Positions 1 through 7,252 of a DNA stretch of 21,350 nucleotides are shown here, one piece after another. The stretch's first letter is position 1. The number at the start of each line of letters is the position of its first letter. The translations under genes were made by a program, and so were the position numbers. Origin of the DNA: CAYPLH01 sp964411505. GTDB taxonomy: Bacteria; Bacillota; Clostridia; CAYPLH01; DUMO01. The stretch is from assembly GCA_964411505.1 (NCBI GenBank), contig CAYPLH010000065.1:1-21350 (forward strand). Direction: 5' to 3'. The notes beneath the pieces are model-generated. The model was not told the DNA's origin. It worked only from the letters and a program-made list of their open reading frames with translations, and did not search any database.

Positions 1-100
1 TCGGCTTGCCCGAACGAAAACTTTTACAGCTCTTGCAAATGAAGCGTAGTTTCCGATATTGCAAAAGTTATATCTCAATATGTAAGGTCTGAACAGTAAC

Positions 101-877
101 CTATTTTAATATTTCAAGGTAGCTTGCATGCTCGTTTTCAAATGCTCCGGGATTTGACACAACATTATCTTGGTTAAATACAGTCTCATCTTCATTGATA
201 TTTTTGATAGGGCTATTTCCAATATTTGAAACCCCCTGTTCTTCCATATCATTCGAATCATATATGTTTGAAACAGGTGCTTCCCTGCTCATAATTGCTG
301 TAGTTCTGGGAAATGGCATATCAAATTTAAAGTTGCCCTTAAAATTCTCCCTCGTTTTACCATCAATAGTAAACTTAACTTTTTGGATTTCCTTAAGTTC
401 AGTCAGTGAATTTACTATAGAAAATATTGTGAGTTGTTCTTTATTCTTGTCGCCTGTATGGTTATCGACAAATTCTTTGGAAAGATCCACTGTGGCAACT
501 CCTGCTTCTATCTTAACAATACCGTTGCGTTTGGTGTCAGTTGGCATAGTCGGGTTTAGTACTGACTTTTTGACCGGTCCTTTGATCAACTCATCTACGA
601 TAATTGCCGCAAGGTTATTAACACTTTTTCTTGCTTCTTCTATAGGGATATACCGAATTTCAATCCTTAGTTTATGACTTTCCTTATCCGCAAAATACAG
701 ACGCACAGGAATTTTTTCATTAAGTTGACTGGCTTGGTCCTCAGTCATTACAATACTGCTTACAGGGCTAATCTCATCATTATTACCTTTTGAGCCAAGC
801 TTTCGAAGAATGCCACACCCTGTAAATACAGATATTATTATTAAGCACACTGTAAGAATATAAACCATTTTACGCAT
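101..877 (-). CDS. GerMN-domain lipoprotein, sporulation/germination type
   Basis: A 258-residue protein. It starts with a lipoprotein signal peptide: basic MRK, a hydrophobic stretch, and a lipobox ending FTGC with the lipidated cysteine at about residue 21. It is therefore expected on the outer face of a membrane. Residues about 50-200 read as one GerMN domain (RLYF near its start, a VATVDLS segment, then VNSLTEL and VKFTIDG). Bacillus subtilis GerM, needed for sporulation and germination, has two such domains, so this is a shorter relative. The last 60 residues are Asn/Ser/Glu-rich and probably disordered. The start at 877 is chosen over an in-frame ATG at 892 because GAGGTGG lies 6 bases upstream of it. 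A possible sigma-E-type promoter lies at 997-1025. The domain call is firm; the role is inferred from the family. Confidence 0.85.
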   Translation of the reverse strand: MRKMVYILTVCLIIISVFTGCGILRKLGSKGNNDEISPVSSIVMTEDQASQLNEKIPVRLYFADKESHKLRIEIRYIPIEEARKSVNNLAAIIVDELIKGPVKKSVLNPTMPTDTKRNGIVKIEAGVATVDLSKEFVDNHTGDKNKEQLTIFSIVNSLTELKEIQKVKFTIDGKTRENFKGNFKFDMPFPRTTAIMSREAPVSNIYDSNDMEEQGVSNIGNSPIKNINEDETVFNQDNVVSNPGAFENEHASYLEILK

Positions 878-1213
878 TAGCGGCCACCTCACAATTAATA
901 GTTCATTAAAGGCTGTAGAATATGTATTTAAACACAGTAGTCATAAGCTTTTTGTGTCTGCCATAAAACACAGAAATATTTACAACCTCTTAGATATTTT
1001 TATGCTGTCCTTGTTGCATGTATTCTTACAACATAAAATTTTATCATTTTAAATAAGCGCTGTGCACTATGTGTTACGTAAAATGAATTTGCTTTTTCAA
1101 AATTATTTGAGTTTTTTAAGGAAGTCACCATCAAAAAGCCACATAGTGACTTTCTGGGCTATTATCATATTAAAAGATATGTGTAACGATATGAATTATT
1201 TAAACATAATAAA
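878..1213. other. intergenic region with one hairpin
   Basis: No convincing gene is seen in these 336 bases. Besides the candidate promoter at 997-1025, there is a 9-bp stem (1120-1128 with 1146-1154, core AAGTCAC/GTGACTT, one G-T pair, 17-base loop). It is 60 bases past the stop of the YkuK-like gene and may end its transcript, but no U-tract follows on that strand. Confidence 0.4.
997..1025 (-). promoter_or_regulatory. possible sigma-E-type promoter of the GerMN gene
   Basis: On the minus strand a -35-like GAATACA (1019-1025) is followed after 14 bases by CATAAAAA (997-1004). The Bacillus sigma-E consensus is roughly GHATATT, 13-14 bases, CATACAHT, so the match is 5/7 and 6/8. It lies about 120 bases before the start codon. 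gerM of B. subtilis is a sigma-E gene, which fits. This rests on sequence likeness only. Confidence 0.35.
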
Positions 1214-1744
1214 CTACATTGCCTTTGTAAACCTGTCTGCAAAACAGGAGGCACAGTAACTATCTGGTTTTATCCTAGGAACAAAATGCGAACCTCTTAC
1301 AAGTCCCATCATTTCATTAATAAGAGTTTTTGTAGGACCTTTTCTACCTATGTCTATATGAAATTCAAAGCTTACTTTACGATTAAGAAGATGTGTTATG
1401 CACTTCATCATATCGTCAGTAAACAAATATGCAAGCTGCAGACTCTGGCATGTTTCCATATAAATTTTTTCACGAAGGCTGGTTACCGGTCTTTGTAGCA
1501 AACTCTTGTGCAAAAAACCAATCGCTCCTTTTCCAACTCTATGAATATGAATGCACGTAACAAAAACAGTTCTATTCGCAACTTGCGAATCAGTACCAAT
1601 AGAAATTTTGTAAGAGCTGTTTAAATCACCTTTTATAAATTCCAAAATCTTTTCATAAACTTCGTGAAAACTAAAGTACTCATTCTTCAGGTTTCTAAAC
1701 ATAATCGATTCATCAATGATTTCAATGTTTTCATTAAGTAACAT
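1214..1744 (-). CDS. YkuK-like RNase H-fold protein
   Basis: A 176-residue soluble protein resembling the Bacillus YkuK family (formerly DUF458), which has an RNase H-like fold and no well established substrate. Visible family marks are FSFHEVYEKI at about residues 25-34, ISIGTDSQV at about 47-55 with a conserved aspartate at 52 where RNase H folds keep a catalytic acid, FVTCIHIHR, SLREKIYMET and a C-terminal GSHFVPRIKPDSYCAS. The length is normal for the family. The start is supported by GGAGG seven bases before the ATG. It is monocistronic here: the GerMN gene begins 336 bases downstream and the opposite side is a divergent region carrying repeat copy A. Family call is good; the function is not known. 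Confidence 0.8.
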   Translation of the reverse strand: MLLNENIEIIDESIMFRNLKNEYFSFHEVYEKILEFIKGDLNSSYKISIGTDSQVANRTVFVTCIHIHRVGKGAIGFLHKSLLQRPVTSLREKIYMETCQSLQLAYLFTDDMMKCITHLLNRKVSFEFHIDIGRKGPTKTLINEMMGLVRGSHFVPRIKPDSYCASCFADRFTKAM

Positions 1745-1966
1745 AAATATCCTCCACTCTTAAAATGTAACTAAATATCCTCTCCTTAAGGGTATATATT
1801 TAAAAATCAAATATTAAGTTAACCACTAATATTATTATATATAATTTTGGACGTATGTTGCATTGGTTTATTATTCCATAACATTCTTTGCGGCAATAAC
1901 TATAAAAAAATTTTATCATACATGCTTTATCAAATCAAGCGCACAAACTATTTAGCTCCAATCAGC

Positions 1967-1983
1967 TAGCTAAAGAGATATAA
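1967..1983. repeat. 17-bp exact repeat, copy 1
   Basis: TAGCTAAAGAGATATAA occurs here and again, same orientation, at 7146-7162. Here its last bases overlap the left edge of palindromic repeat copy A (1977-2053). An exact 17-mer is unlikely by chance in 21 kb, though AT-rich composition weakens that. Confidence 0.6.
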
Positions 1984-2053
1984 CTATGTAATAAAAAGAA
2001 CAATTGGTTTTCTTAAAAATAAATAGCCTGTTCTGTTGTAACACATATATCAT
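1977..2053. repeat. MITE-like palindromic repeat family 1, copy A
   Basis: A 77-bp imperfect palindrome between the divergent genes at 1744 and 2184. The right end, read on the minus strand, contains ACAACAGAACAGGCTA; the left end contains GTAATAAAAAGAACAATTGG. These are the same two end types (AACAGAACAGGCT and AAAGAACAATTGG) seen in copies B and C. The centre is short and AT-rich, with no coding capacity. Confidence 0.75.
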
Positions 2054-2117
2054 GTAAATTATTCAAAAATCGAATCCTTTGTTTATCTAAGTCTTTGTAA
2101 CACCATGAGCCTTACTT

Positions 2118-2145
2118 GAATATTATGTTAATGGAAACATAAACT
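2118..2145 (+). promoter_or_regulatory. sigma-E-type promoter of the 61-residue hydrophobic protein
   Basis: GAATATT (2118-2124), exactly the Bacillus sigma-E -35 consensus, is followed after 13 bases by CATAAACT (2138-2145), 7/8 to CATACAHT. Transcription would begin near 2153, about 30 bases before the ATG at 2184, with the AGGAGGT ribosome site (2166-2172) inside the leader. This is the best sporulation promoter match in the window and suggests mother-cell expression. Confidence 0.6.
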
Positions 2146-2183
2146 TGACTCAAACAGAAAAATTCAGGAGGTATTAAGGTAGT

Positions 2184-2369
2184 ATGTCAACCTGTAAAAA
2201 TGTTCAAAGCAACTCGGAGTTACTATTTTTTATTTTAATTTTTCTTTTGCTGTTTTATGACGGAAGAGCACTAGCTTGTTTTGGAAATATAGATCCCCAA
2301 AGTTTGTATAAGGGCGACAGCACAGTATTATTTTTCATTTTAGTGTTTCTTGAGTTATTTTATAAATAG
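2184..2369 (+). CDS. small spore-type protein with duplicated hydrophobic motif
   Basis: A 61-residue protein that I cannot assign to a named family. It holds two copies of one hydrophobic motif: SELLFFILIFLLLFYD at about residues 11-26 and STVLFFILVFLELFYK at about 46-61, the second ending the protein. Between them lies a short loop containing Cys and Gly. The form recalls the short hydrophobic proteins found in spore coats of Bacillus and Clostridia (YjcZ-like), but that is likeness, not homology. AGGAGGT precedes the ATG by 11 bases, and a near-consensus sigma-E promoter sits at 2118-2145, so a mother-cell role in the spore coat is inferred. A hairpin follows the stop at 2382-2417. Real gene: likely; function: unknown. 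Confidence 0.7.
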   Translation: MSTCKNVQSNSELLFFILIFLLLFYDGRALACFGNIDPQSLYKGDSTVLFFILVFLELFYK

Positions 2370-2381
2370 CAATACCTTAGG

Positions 2382-2417
2382 TGGAAACTGCTGACTATTA
2401 GCCATTGGCAGTTTCCA
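2382..2417 (+). terminator. hairpin downstream of the 61-residue gene, possible terminator
   Basis: TGGAAACTGC (2382-2391) and GCAGTTTCCA (2408-2417) form a perfect 10-bp stem with a 16-base loop, 12 bases after the stop codon. No U-run follows, so it may be a transcript-stabilising hairpin and not an intrinsic terminator. Confidence 0.45.
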
Positions 2418-2623
2418 AGCTTTCCTATCACTGCTCATACATGTTTGTTTTTATTCTCTATTCTTACCGCGAAAAAATATTTTAAAAAAGTACATGCAGT
2501 ATTGTAACATTTTCTTTTTTTGCTCATAGTATATTTAGAGTGTATTTTATATGCGCTGAATAACTATTTTTATCTTTTGCTAAAAATATATTATTAAATT
2601 TCTTTATGAAAGGATTGACGCTG

Positions 2624-2953
2624 ATGAGTACCCCTTTTAATAGAAAGCTTAGTGAATTACTAGGTAAAATGGATGAGAAGGTTGTAAAAGCCAAACTTAA
2701 TGCAGCCATGGAAATGCTTAAGAACGGAGATACAGAGGAATTAGCCAAAAAAATGAAAAACGTGAACAAAGATGATTTAATGGATAAAATTAACGAATAC
2801 GACAGATCCAAAATTGAAGAAATGAATATAGATATAGACGCAATAAAAAGACAGGTAACCGAGGCTGACCTTGCAAAACTGTCTGCTCTTATTGGTGATC
2901 AAGGGGATGACGTAGTAAGAAAAATAAAGAAGATATTTAATGAGAAAATGTAA
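2624..2953 (+). CDS. hypothetical small charged helical protein
   Basis: A 109-residue, Lys/Glu/Asp-rich protein with no signal peptide or membrane segment. Its sequence (KLSELLGKMDEKVV, then ELAKKMKNVNKDDL, ending VVRKIKKIFNEKM) suggests alpha-helices throughout. I do not recognise a named family. Start 2624 is preferred over the in-frame ATG at 2606 because AAAGGA lies 9 bases before it, while 2606 has no ribosome site. It is first of three small genes on this strand (next at 2999, 45 bases on), probably one unit. Upstream, CATAGTATA at about 2525-2533 fits the sigma-K -10 pattern CATANNNTA with an AC about 16 bases before it; this is weak. A sporulation role is inferred from context only. 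Confidence 0.7.
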   Translation: MSTPFNRKLSELLGKMDEKVVKAKLNAAMEMLKNGDTEELAKKMKNVNKDDLMDKINEYDRSKIEEMNIDIDAIKRQVTEADLAKLSALIGDQGDDVVRKIKKIFNEKM

Positions 2954-2998
2954 TGCATAGTAATATTCCTTATCTATATCTTTTTGGGAGGTTAGTAT

Positions 2999-3382
2999 AT
3001 GAGCGACAATCTTAATAATGCAATCAAGCAGATCACGGATATGCTTTCTAATGATCCTGACAGTTTAAAGGATCTTATAGAAGCATTTACAAACTCTTCT
3101 AAGGATGGAGAGGAGGAAATATCAAAAATAAAGTTACCTGAACCAAAAAACACATCGGATGATATGAAAGAGAACATTGAGATGTTTACCCGTTTTAAGT
3201 CTGTCATGGATAGAATGAGCAGTAATAGCGACCCGCGAGTTAATTTGCTCACATCCATTACACCTTTTTTAAGTAGTAGAAGAAAATCACGTTTAAGCAG
3301 TGCAATTAAGTTTTTAAGGTTTTACCCAGTTATACAAAGTCTATTAGAAGACCAGAAAAACAATGACAATGACACAGGATAA
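2999..3382 (+). CDS. hypothetical small protein, conserved-looking C-terminal helix region
   Basis: A 127-residue soluble, acidic protein. The N-terminal part (ITDMLSNDPDSLKDLIEAF) and the C-terminal part (SDPRVNLLTSITPFLSSRR, then a basic helical end) are separated by a Ser/Glu/Lys-rich linker at about residues 35-55. The DPRVNLL...PFL...RR pattern looks like one I associate with unnamed short proteins of spore-forming Clostridia; I know no function for it. GGGAGG stands seven bases before the ATG. It lies 45 bases after the 2624 gene and 106 bases before the 3489 gene, same strand, so co-transcription is likely. Confidence 0.75.
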   Translation: MSDNLNNAIKQITDMLSNDPDSLKDLIEAFTNSSKDGEEEISKIKLPEPKNTSDDMKENIEMFTRFKSVMDRMSSNSDPRVNLLTSITPFLSSRRKSRLSSAIKFLRFYPVIQSLLEDQKNNDNDTG

Positions 3383-3488
3383 AATGTATTCTACATATCA
3401 AAACACATAATCAAAAGTATTATTATTTTGCAAAACACCGGTGATAACCGGATCTTACAAACATAATCAAATTCAGGGAGTGAATGAA

Positions 3489-3785
3489 GTGGTGTATAGA
3501 AGGTATCCGTATGTACCGCGGCGAAGAAGTGAGACAGTCTTGGTAAAAACTCCAGAAGTGGTTGCAAAATTTCCACTACCTAATGAAAAAGATACTGATG
3601 CAACGGACAGGAGCTTTGCAGTTACGGCACCTGGAAAAACATCTTTTCTTGAAACAATTTTTAAGAGAATAGGAATGGAGGAAATAATACTGATAGGATT
3701 AATTTTCCTCCTGATCGAGGAAGGCATTCAGGACGAATTACTGTTAATAATTCTGTTTTATATCTTAATTAGCGGATGGGATTAA
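3489..3785 (+). CDS. hypothetical protein with hydrophobic C-terminal helices
   Basis: A 98-residue protein. The N-terminus is basic and aromatic (RRYPYVPRRR), the middle Thr/Glu/Pro-rich, and the last 36 residues are a hydrophobic hairpin, EEIILIGLIFLLIEEG then DELLLIILFYILISG, probably membrane- or coat-embedded. The motif acidic-hydrophobic-FLL resembles the repeated motif of the 61-residue protein at 2184. The start is taken as GTG at 3489 (or GTG at 3492) because GGGAGTGA lies just before it; an in-frame GTG at 3441 exists but has no ribosome site. It is third in the row of small genes. The C-terminal pattern is typical of unnamed spore-associated proteins in Clostridia; the role is inferred. 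Confidence 0.7.
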   Translation: MVYRRYPYVPRRRSETVLVKTPEVVAKFPLPNEKDTDATDRSFAVTAPGKTSFLETIFKRIGMEEIILIGLIFLLIEEGIQDELLLIILFYILISGWD

Positions 3786-4191
3786 AAGCAACCTTTCTTA
3801 GTTTTTTCCTCTTGTCTTCTTTTGTATCTATAGTTAATTGTAGTACAAGCAGTTTTTAATTTGAACATATCTAAAAAATTTTCTATAAATTAAGTTAAAC
3901 TAACACTACGCAAAACAAGCATTAAACATCGGTGTTTATGTGCAATTTTTCGAAAGTTCACCAATGCTTTAATGTGTTATTTTGGAAAGAATCTAATAAG
4001 TGTTTCGCTGTAGTGCTAATATTTTTCTGCAAACCAGTAATCATTGGTATATAAATCAAAACTTTTGAAAAAATACTATTAACAAATAAATAATTTGCCA
4101 TACAAGGAGGAACTCTTTTTTAAAAAAGTGAAAAACTAAGAATGAGCGAGGAAACTTAAGTAAATGAAATAATATACAAGGAGGATTAAGT
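3786..4191. other. gene-free leader region upstream of the SleB-like gene
   Basis: No gene is supported in these 406 AT-rich bases. Two structures are visible. One is an interrupted inverted repeat at 3917-3969 (AAGCATT...GGTG with CACCAATGCTT). The other is a second strong ribosome-site sequence: ATACAAGGAGGA appears near 4100 and again just before the real start at 4192, but the upstream copy leads only into a stop after a few codons. No clear promoter for the SleB-like gene was found. Confidence 0.4.
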
Positions 4192-4899
4192 TTGTTCAAA
4201 AAAAAGCTTGCGCTGTTTATAATTATATTATTTATATGTACTACGGCAGGAGCCACTATATTGCACAATGACAAAGATGGATTTTCCGCTATTTATGGAT
4301 TCTCTAGGGCAGCATTATCTCATTATGGTTCTAGGGGGGATGAGGTTTACCAAATACAAAAAAAGCTATCAAACTGGGGTTATTATGACGGATCCATAGA
4401 TGGGATTTATGGATACAAAACGTATAGCGCGGTAAGATGGTTTCAATCAAAAAACGGTTTAAAGGTGGATGGCATCGCTGGTACTGAAACACTCAATGCA
4501 ATGGGTATCATGCAAGGAGGAGGTAGCGGAGGAGGGCAAACTTCAACAAGCAAAGATGTTAACCTTCTAGCTCACATTATTTATGGTGAAGCTCGTGGCG
4601 AACCCTACACTGGTCAGGTTGCAGTTGCTGCAGTTGTTTTGAACAGAACTCGGGATAGCCGCTTCCCTAAAACAATCGCTGGAGTCATTTATCAACCCGG
4701 AGCCTTTGACGCCGTATCAGATGGGCAAATCAATCTGTCACCTGATAATACAGCATATAAGGCAGCAAGAGATGCTCTTAACGGTTGGGATCCATCCGGA
4801 GGCGCTGTATATTACTGGAATCCCGCAACAGCTACCAGCAAGTGGATTTGGAGCAGAACAGTGGTAGCAAAGATAGGTAAGCACTGGTTTGGAATTTAG
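4192..4899 (+). CDS. sleB: SleB-like spore cortex-lytic / cell wall hydrolase
   Basis: A 235-residue exported hydrolase. Residues 1-21 form a signal peptide (KKK then hydrophobic). Residues about 47-105 are a PG_binding_1 domain (RGDEVYQIQKKLSNWGYY, ending VDGIAGTETLNAMG). A Gly/Ser/Thr linker (107-120) leads to a Hydrolase_2 domain (SleB/CwlJ type) at about 122-235, with the catalytic glutamate expected at E133 in YGEARGE and the usual GHWFG-like end (KHWFGI). SleB enzymes are lytic transglycosylases that cut muramic-lactam cortex during germination. Domain order and length match SleB, but vegetative paralogues exist and the partner ypeB is not beside it. The start is TTG with AAGGAGG seven bases upstream. 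It overlaps the opposing gene by 4 bases. Confidence 0.85.
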   Translation: MFKKKLALFIIILFICTTAGATILHNDKDGFSAIYGFSRAALSHYGSRGDEVYQIQKKLSNWGYYDGSIDGIYGYKTYSAVRWFQSKNGLKVDGIAGTETLNAMGIMQGGGSGGGQTSTSKDVNLLAHIIYGEARGEPYTGQVAVAAVVLNRTRDSRFPKTIAGVIYQPGAFDAVSDGQINLSPDNTAYKAARDALNGWDPSGGAVYYWNPATATSKWIWSRTVVAKIGKHWFGI

Positions 4900-5774
4900 A
4901 TACCACAAGCTGTAGGCTTCTTTTTTGCTGATAAGTTATAGAAAATGCAAAAAACCATGCTTATAAAAAATATAACCATGTAGGTTTTCACTATCCAATT
5001 AATTAAGAATAAACTAGGTATCATGAATATATTGGCATTACTAAAGTTTTGTGTAATATTTTTGAAGTAAGAGTTTAAGTATATTAAAATCAAAGAAACT
5101 ACATCAAACAAAGCAAGCCTCCACGAAACTTTGTAAAGACCTGAATTCACTGCGCTAAGAGCTGTTTTGAACCAGTTTGCGGCTGTACAGTAAACTGAAG
5201 GATACCATAACGCAGTATACGAGCGATAGAGAACTACTATAAAGGTTAAGACCAACATCGATAATATGTTAACAAATATAACAGCAGGAAGAAGCTGCTC
5301 CTCCCCCGAAAGCCATGATCTTGTTATGACAATGGAAGGGACTGATGCAACAAAAACAAAAATTATCAGTAAAAAAATTGAAACAAGTAAGGTTGATGTA
5401 ACAACAACAACCTGATAATAATACTTTGAAACGCCATTCCAAAATTCACCTCTAAACCCTTGCTTCCCCAAGTATGAATTATGAAACACATAAAGATATC
5501 CTGATATTATTAATGACAAAAGCAATGATATCCCTAGTAAAATGCCGATGATTAAAGCCATACCAAGAAAAAATATCTGAGGCTCAAAAACATATTTTAA
5601 TAATGATACAGCAACTTCAAAAAAATCTGTATTAGTTATAGTAAACAAATTTACTAAAGCTGTAAGAGGATTGTACAAATTGATTAAATCATATATCAAT
5701 ATTAAAACTGCTGGTAATATTAAAACAAATGGGCGTCTAGCCATTACTCCTATTGATTTTCTAAAAACTGACAT
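4896..5774 (-). CDS. polytopic membrane protein, unknown function
   Basis: A 292-residue integral membrane protein with about six predicted helices (around residues 16-36, 68-95, 119-145, 160-185, 217-235 and 245-285). The first cytoplasmic stretch and the tail are basic. I see no transporter or enzyme motif and do not recognise a family. The ribosome site GGGAG is close before the ATG at 5774. Its last four bases overlap the end of the SleB-like gene on the other strand, so the two genes are convergent with no room for a shared terminator between them. The next minus-strand gene upstream starts at 6904, with about 100 bases between them. Confidence 0.75.
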   Translation of the reverse strand: MSVFRKSIGVMARRPFVLILPAVLILIYDLINLYNPLTALVNLFTITNTDFFEVAVSLLKYVFEPQIFFLGMALIIGILLGISLLLSLIISGYLYVFHNSYLGKQGFRGEFWNGVSKYYYQVVVVTSTLLVSIFLLIIFVFVASVPSIVITRSWLSGEEQLLPAVIFVNILSMLVLTFIVVLYRSYTALWYPSVYCTAANWFKTALSAVNSGLYKVSWRLALFDVVSLILIYLNSYFKNITQNFSNANIFMIPSLFLINWIVKTYMVIFFISMVFCIFYNLSAKKKPTACGI

Positions 5775-5878
5775 TCTTCTCCCACTCTAAAATGCTATAG
5801 TTAATTAATATAAATATCACTCAATGATTAATACACGTAAAAAGTATGTTCCACGGTGTAAAAATAGCTCTAAATACT

Positions 5879-6904
5879 TTAGTATCTGCTGTCTGCAGCC
5901 CATTGCGCTGCTTTTTGCACTGCACGCTGGTGATCGTCATCAACCGTGTTAGTTCCATGAGTTCTGCTCTTTAAAAAGTGTATACAAAAGTGCCCATCCA
6001 TGTCGTTTCCTTTTACTGCATCTAAGTTGCTCCCTGCTCCATAGCCGCCTGACCTTGACTTTAAATACACATTAGCATCATATTTATCAGAACCGCAATG
6101 AGGCATTCCATTCATAGAAGCGGCAATGTTTCTTCCAGCTACTGTAACAATTATAGCTCTTCTTGCCCAACTCCAACTACCCCCATAAATTTTTTTCATT
6201 ATTTCAGTATCCTTAGCAGTTAAAGTTTCAACATCTGCATGATTGGTTCCATATGTACGCTTTACAGTAAAGCTGCGCCCAGTTTCTATGTCATAAACTT
6301 TTGCTGTCATACCAACTTTGAATATATTATCTACCCCATCAAACCAAGGTACAAGATAATCACTTTTTTGTGTAGCTGCTCTTGATACAGAACTTTGTCC
6401 CCTGCCTGTTAACTTATCAACAAGTGCAAAGGTAGAATTTCCAGCAATGCCATCTACTAACAAATCATAATATGCCTGAAACTTTTTCACCGCAGCTACT
6501 GTTATATCACCATAATAACCTGTTGGCTCTACTTCAAAAAAGCCAAGCTCCTTTAGATCTTTTTGAAGTATAAATACCTGTAGGTTCTCCATACCATCCT
6601 TTAATAAATTATCAGGTCTTAGAACACGGTTTATGCCATTAAATGTATCAGTACCTGCTATACCATCCTGAATAAGACCATTGTCTCGTTGAAAATTCTT
6701 TACCGCATTTACTGTAATTTCACCAAAAAAGCCAGTAACTCCACAATCAAAGTATCCCAGCTCCTTAAGATCTTTCTGTAAGAACTTTACAGCCTCATTT
6801 TCCATTCCTTCTTTTAAAAGAGATAAAGCATTTACTGTTAGGGTATTAAGAAACACAACTGAAACAATTAAGGTAATCAGAATAGCAATTTTTCTGAACT
6901 TCAT
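5879..6904 (-). CDS. secreted protein with two peptidoglycan-binding domains and a novel C-terminal domain
   Basis: A 341-residue exported protein. Residues 1-26 are a signal peptide (cut likely after VNA). Two PG_binding_1 domains follow at about 32-90 and 102-162, each ending in (Q/V)DGIAG(T/N)xTF. They share QKDLKELG and are probably a duplication. Residues about 183-341 form a domain I do not recognise. It contains MPHCGS (H269, C270) and GHFCIHFLKSRTHGT (H305, C307, H309, H316), a His/Cys-rich set that could bind metal or act in catalysis. It is not the YkuD L,D-transpeptidase motif. The architecture implies cell wall or cortex binding with an attached enzyme or binding module. GAGGAG lies 12 bases before the ATG, a rather long gap; a minimal ATG-CGA-TGA overlaps this start. 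Confidence 0.8.
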   Translation of the reverse strand: MKFRKIAILITLIVSVVFLNTLTVNALSLLKEGMENEAVKFLQKDLKELGYFDCGVTGFFGEITVNAVKNFQRDNGLIQDGIAGTDTFNGINRVLRPDNLLKDGMENLQVFILQKDLKELGFFEVEPTGYYGDITVAAVKKFQAYYDLLVDGIAGNSTFALVDKLTGRGQSSVSRAATQKSDYLVPWFDGVDNIFKVGMTAKVYDIETGRSFTVKRTYGTNHADVETLTAKDTEIMKKIYGGSWSWARRAIIVTVAGRNIAASMNGMPHCGSDKYDANVYLKSRSGGYGAGSNLDAVKGNDMDGHFCIHFLKSRTHGTNTVDDDHQRAVQKAAQWAADSRY

Positions 6905-6964
6905 CGCATAAACACACTCCTCATCCTGTAATCTAAAAAAGTGGCGTGACCGCTTGCAATCCCC

Positions 6965-6997
6965 ATTATCTAGAAAAGTATAAAATTCCTAGACAAT
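6965..6997. repeat. inverted repeat family 2, copy 1
   Basis: A 33-bp imperfect palindrome with arms ATTATCTAGAAAA and ATTCCTAGACAAT and a 7-base middle starting GTAT. It is about 80% identical to the palindrome at 15254-15285 and, like it, is followed on the plus strand by an A-run. On the minus strand it therefore comes right after a U-rich tract, here preceded by a weak AAAACC/GGTTTT stem. Confidence 0.7.
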
Positions 6998-7145
6998 AAA
7001 AAACCGCAAAAAAATAATGGTTTTAATTCACAACCCAGTATGTTCCAAGTCATGAATAATCCCATTATAACATAATATGTTTACATAATAAACACCAAAA
7101 TTATTTTTTTCATTTTTTCTTGAGTAAAAGGTTACAATTCACAGG

Positions 7146-7162
7146 TAGCTAAAGAGATATAA
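7146..7162. repeat. 17-bp exact repeat, copy 2
   Basis: TAGCTAAAGAGATATAA, identical to 1967-1983. Unlike the first copy it is not next to a recognisable family 1 palindrome; the bases after it (ATGTTAGGAAACATTAGC) contain a small stem of their own. Confidence 0.6.
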
Positions 7163-7204
7163 ATGTTAGGAAACATTAGCGAAATACAGCTTAGAGATGT
7201 ATGT

Positions 7205-7243
7205 GATTAATCCCCGAAAAGCATGCTTTTTCGGGGATTAATC
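7205..7243 (-). terminator. long perfect hairpin after the SH3b-CAP gene, probable terminator
   Basis: GATTAATCCCCGAAAA (7205-7220) pairs perfectly with 7228-7243, a 16-bp stem around a 7-base loop containing GCATGC. It begins nine bases past the stop of the minus-strand gene at 7253. The CCCCG core makes it very stable. There is no U-run immediately after it on the minus strand, so termination is inferred from strength and place. The rest of 6905-7252 holds the family 2 repeat and the 17-mer. Confidence 0.55.
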
Positions 7244-7252
7244 GTTATAGCT

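Noticed and set aside
1..75. Open minus-strand frame running off the window start (contains IGNYASFARAVKVF)
   Set aside because: Only about 25 residues, with no ribosome site and no recognisable family; it cannot be told from chance.
1062..1259. 65-residue plus-strand frame crossing the end of the YkuK-like gene
   Set aside because: No ribosome site, odd composition, and overlap with a real gene on the other strand.
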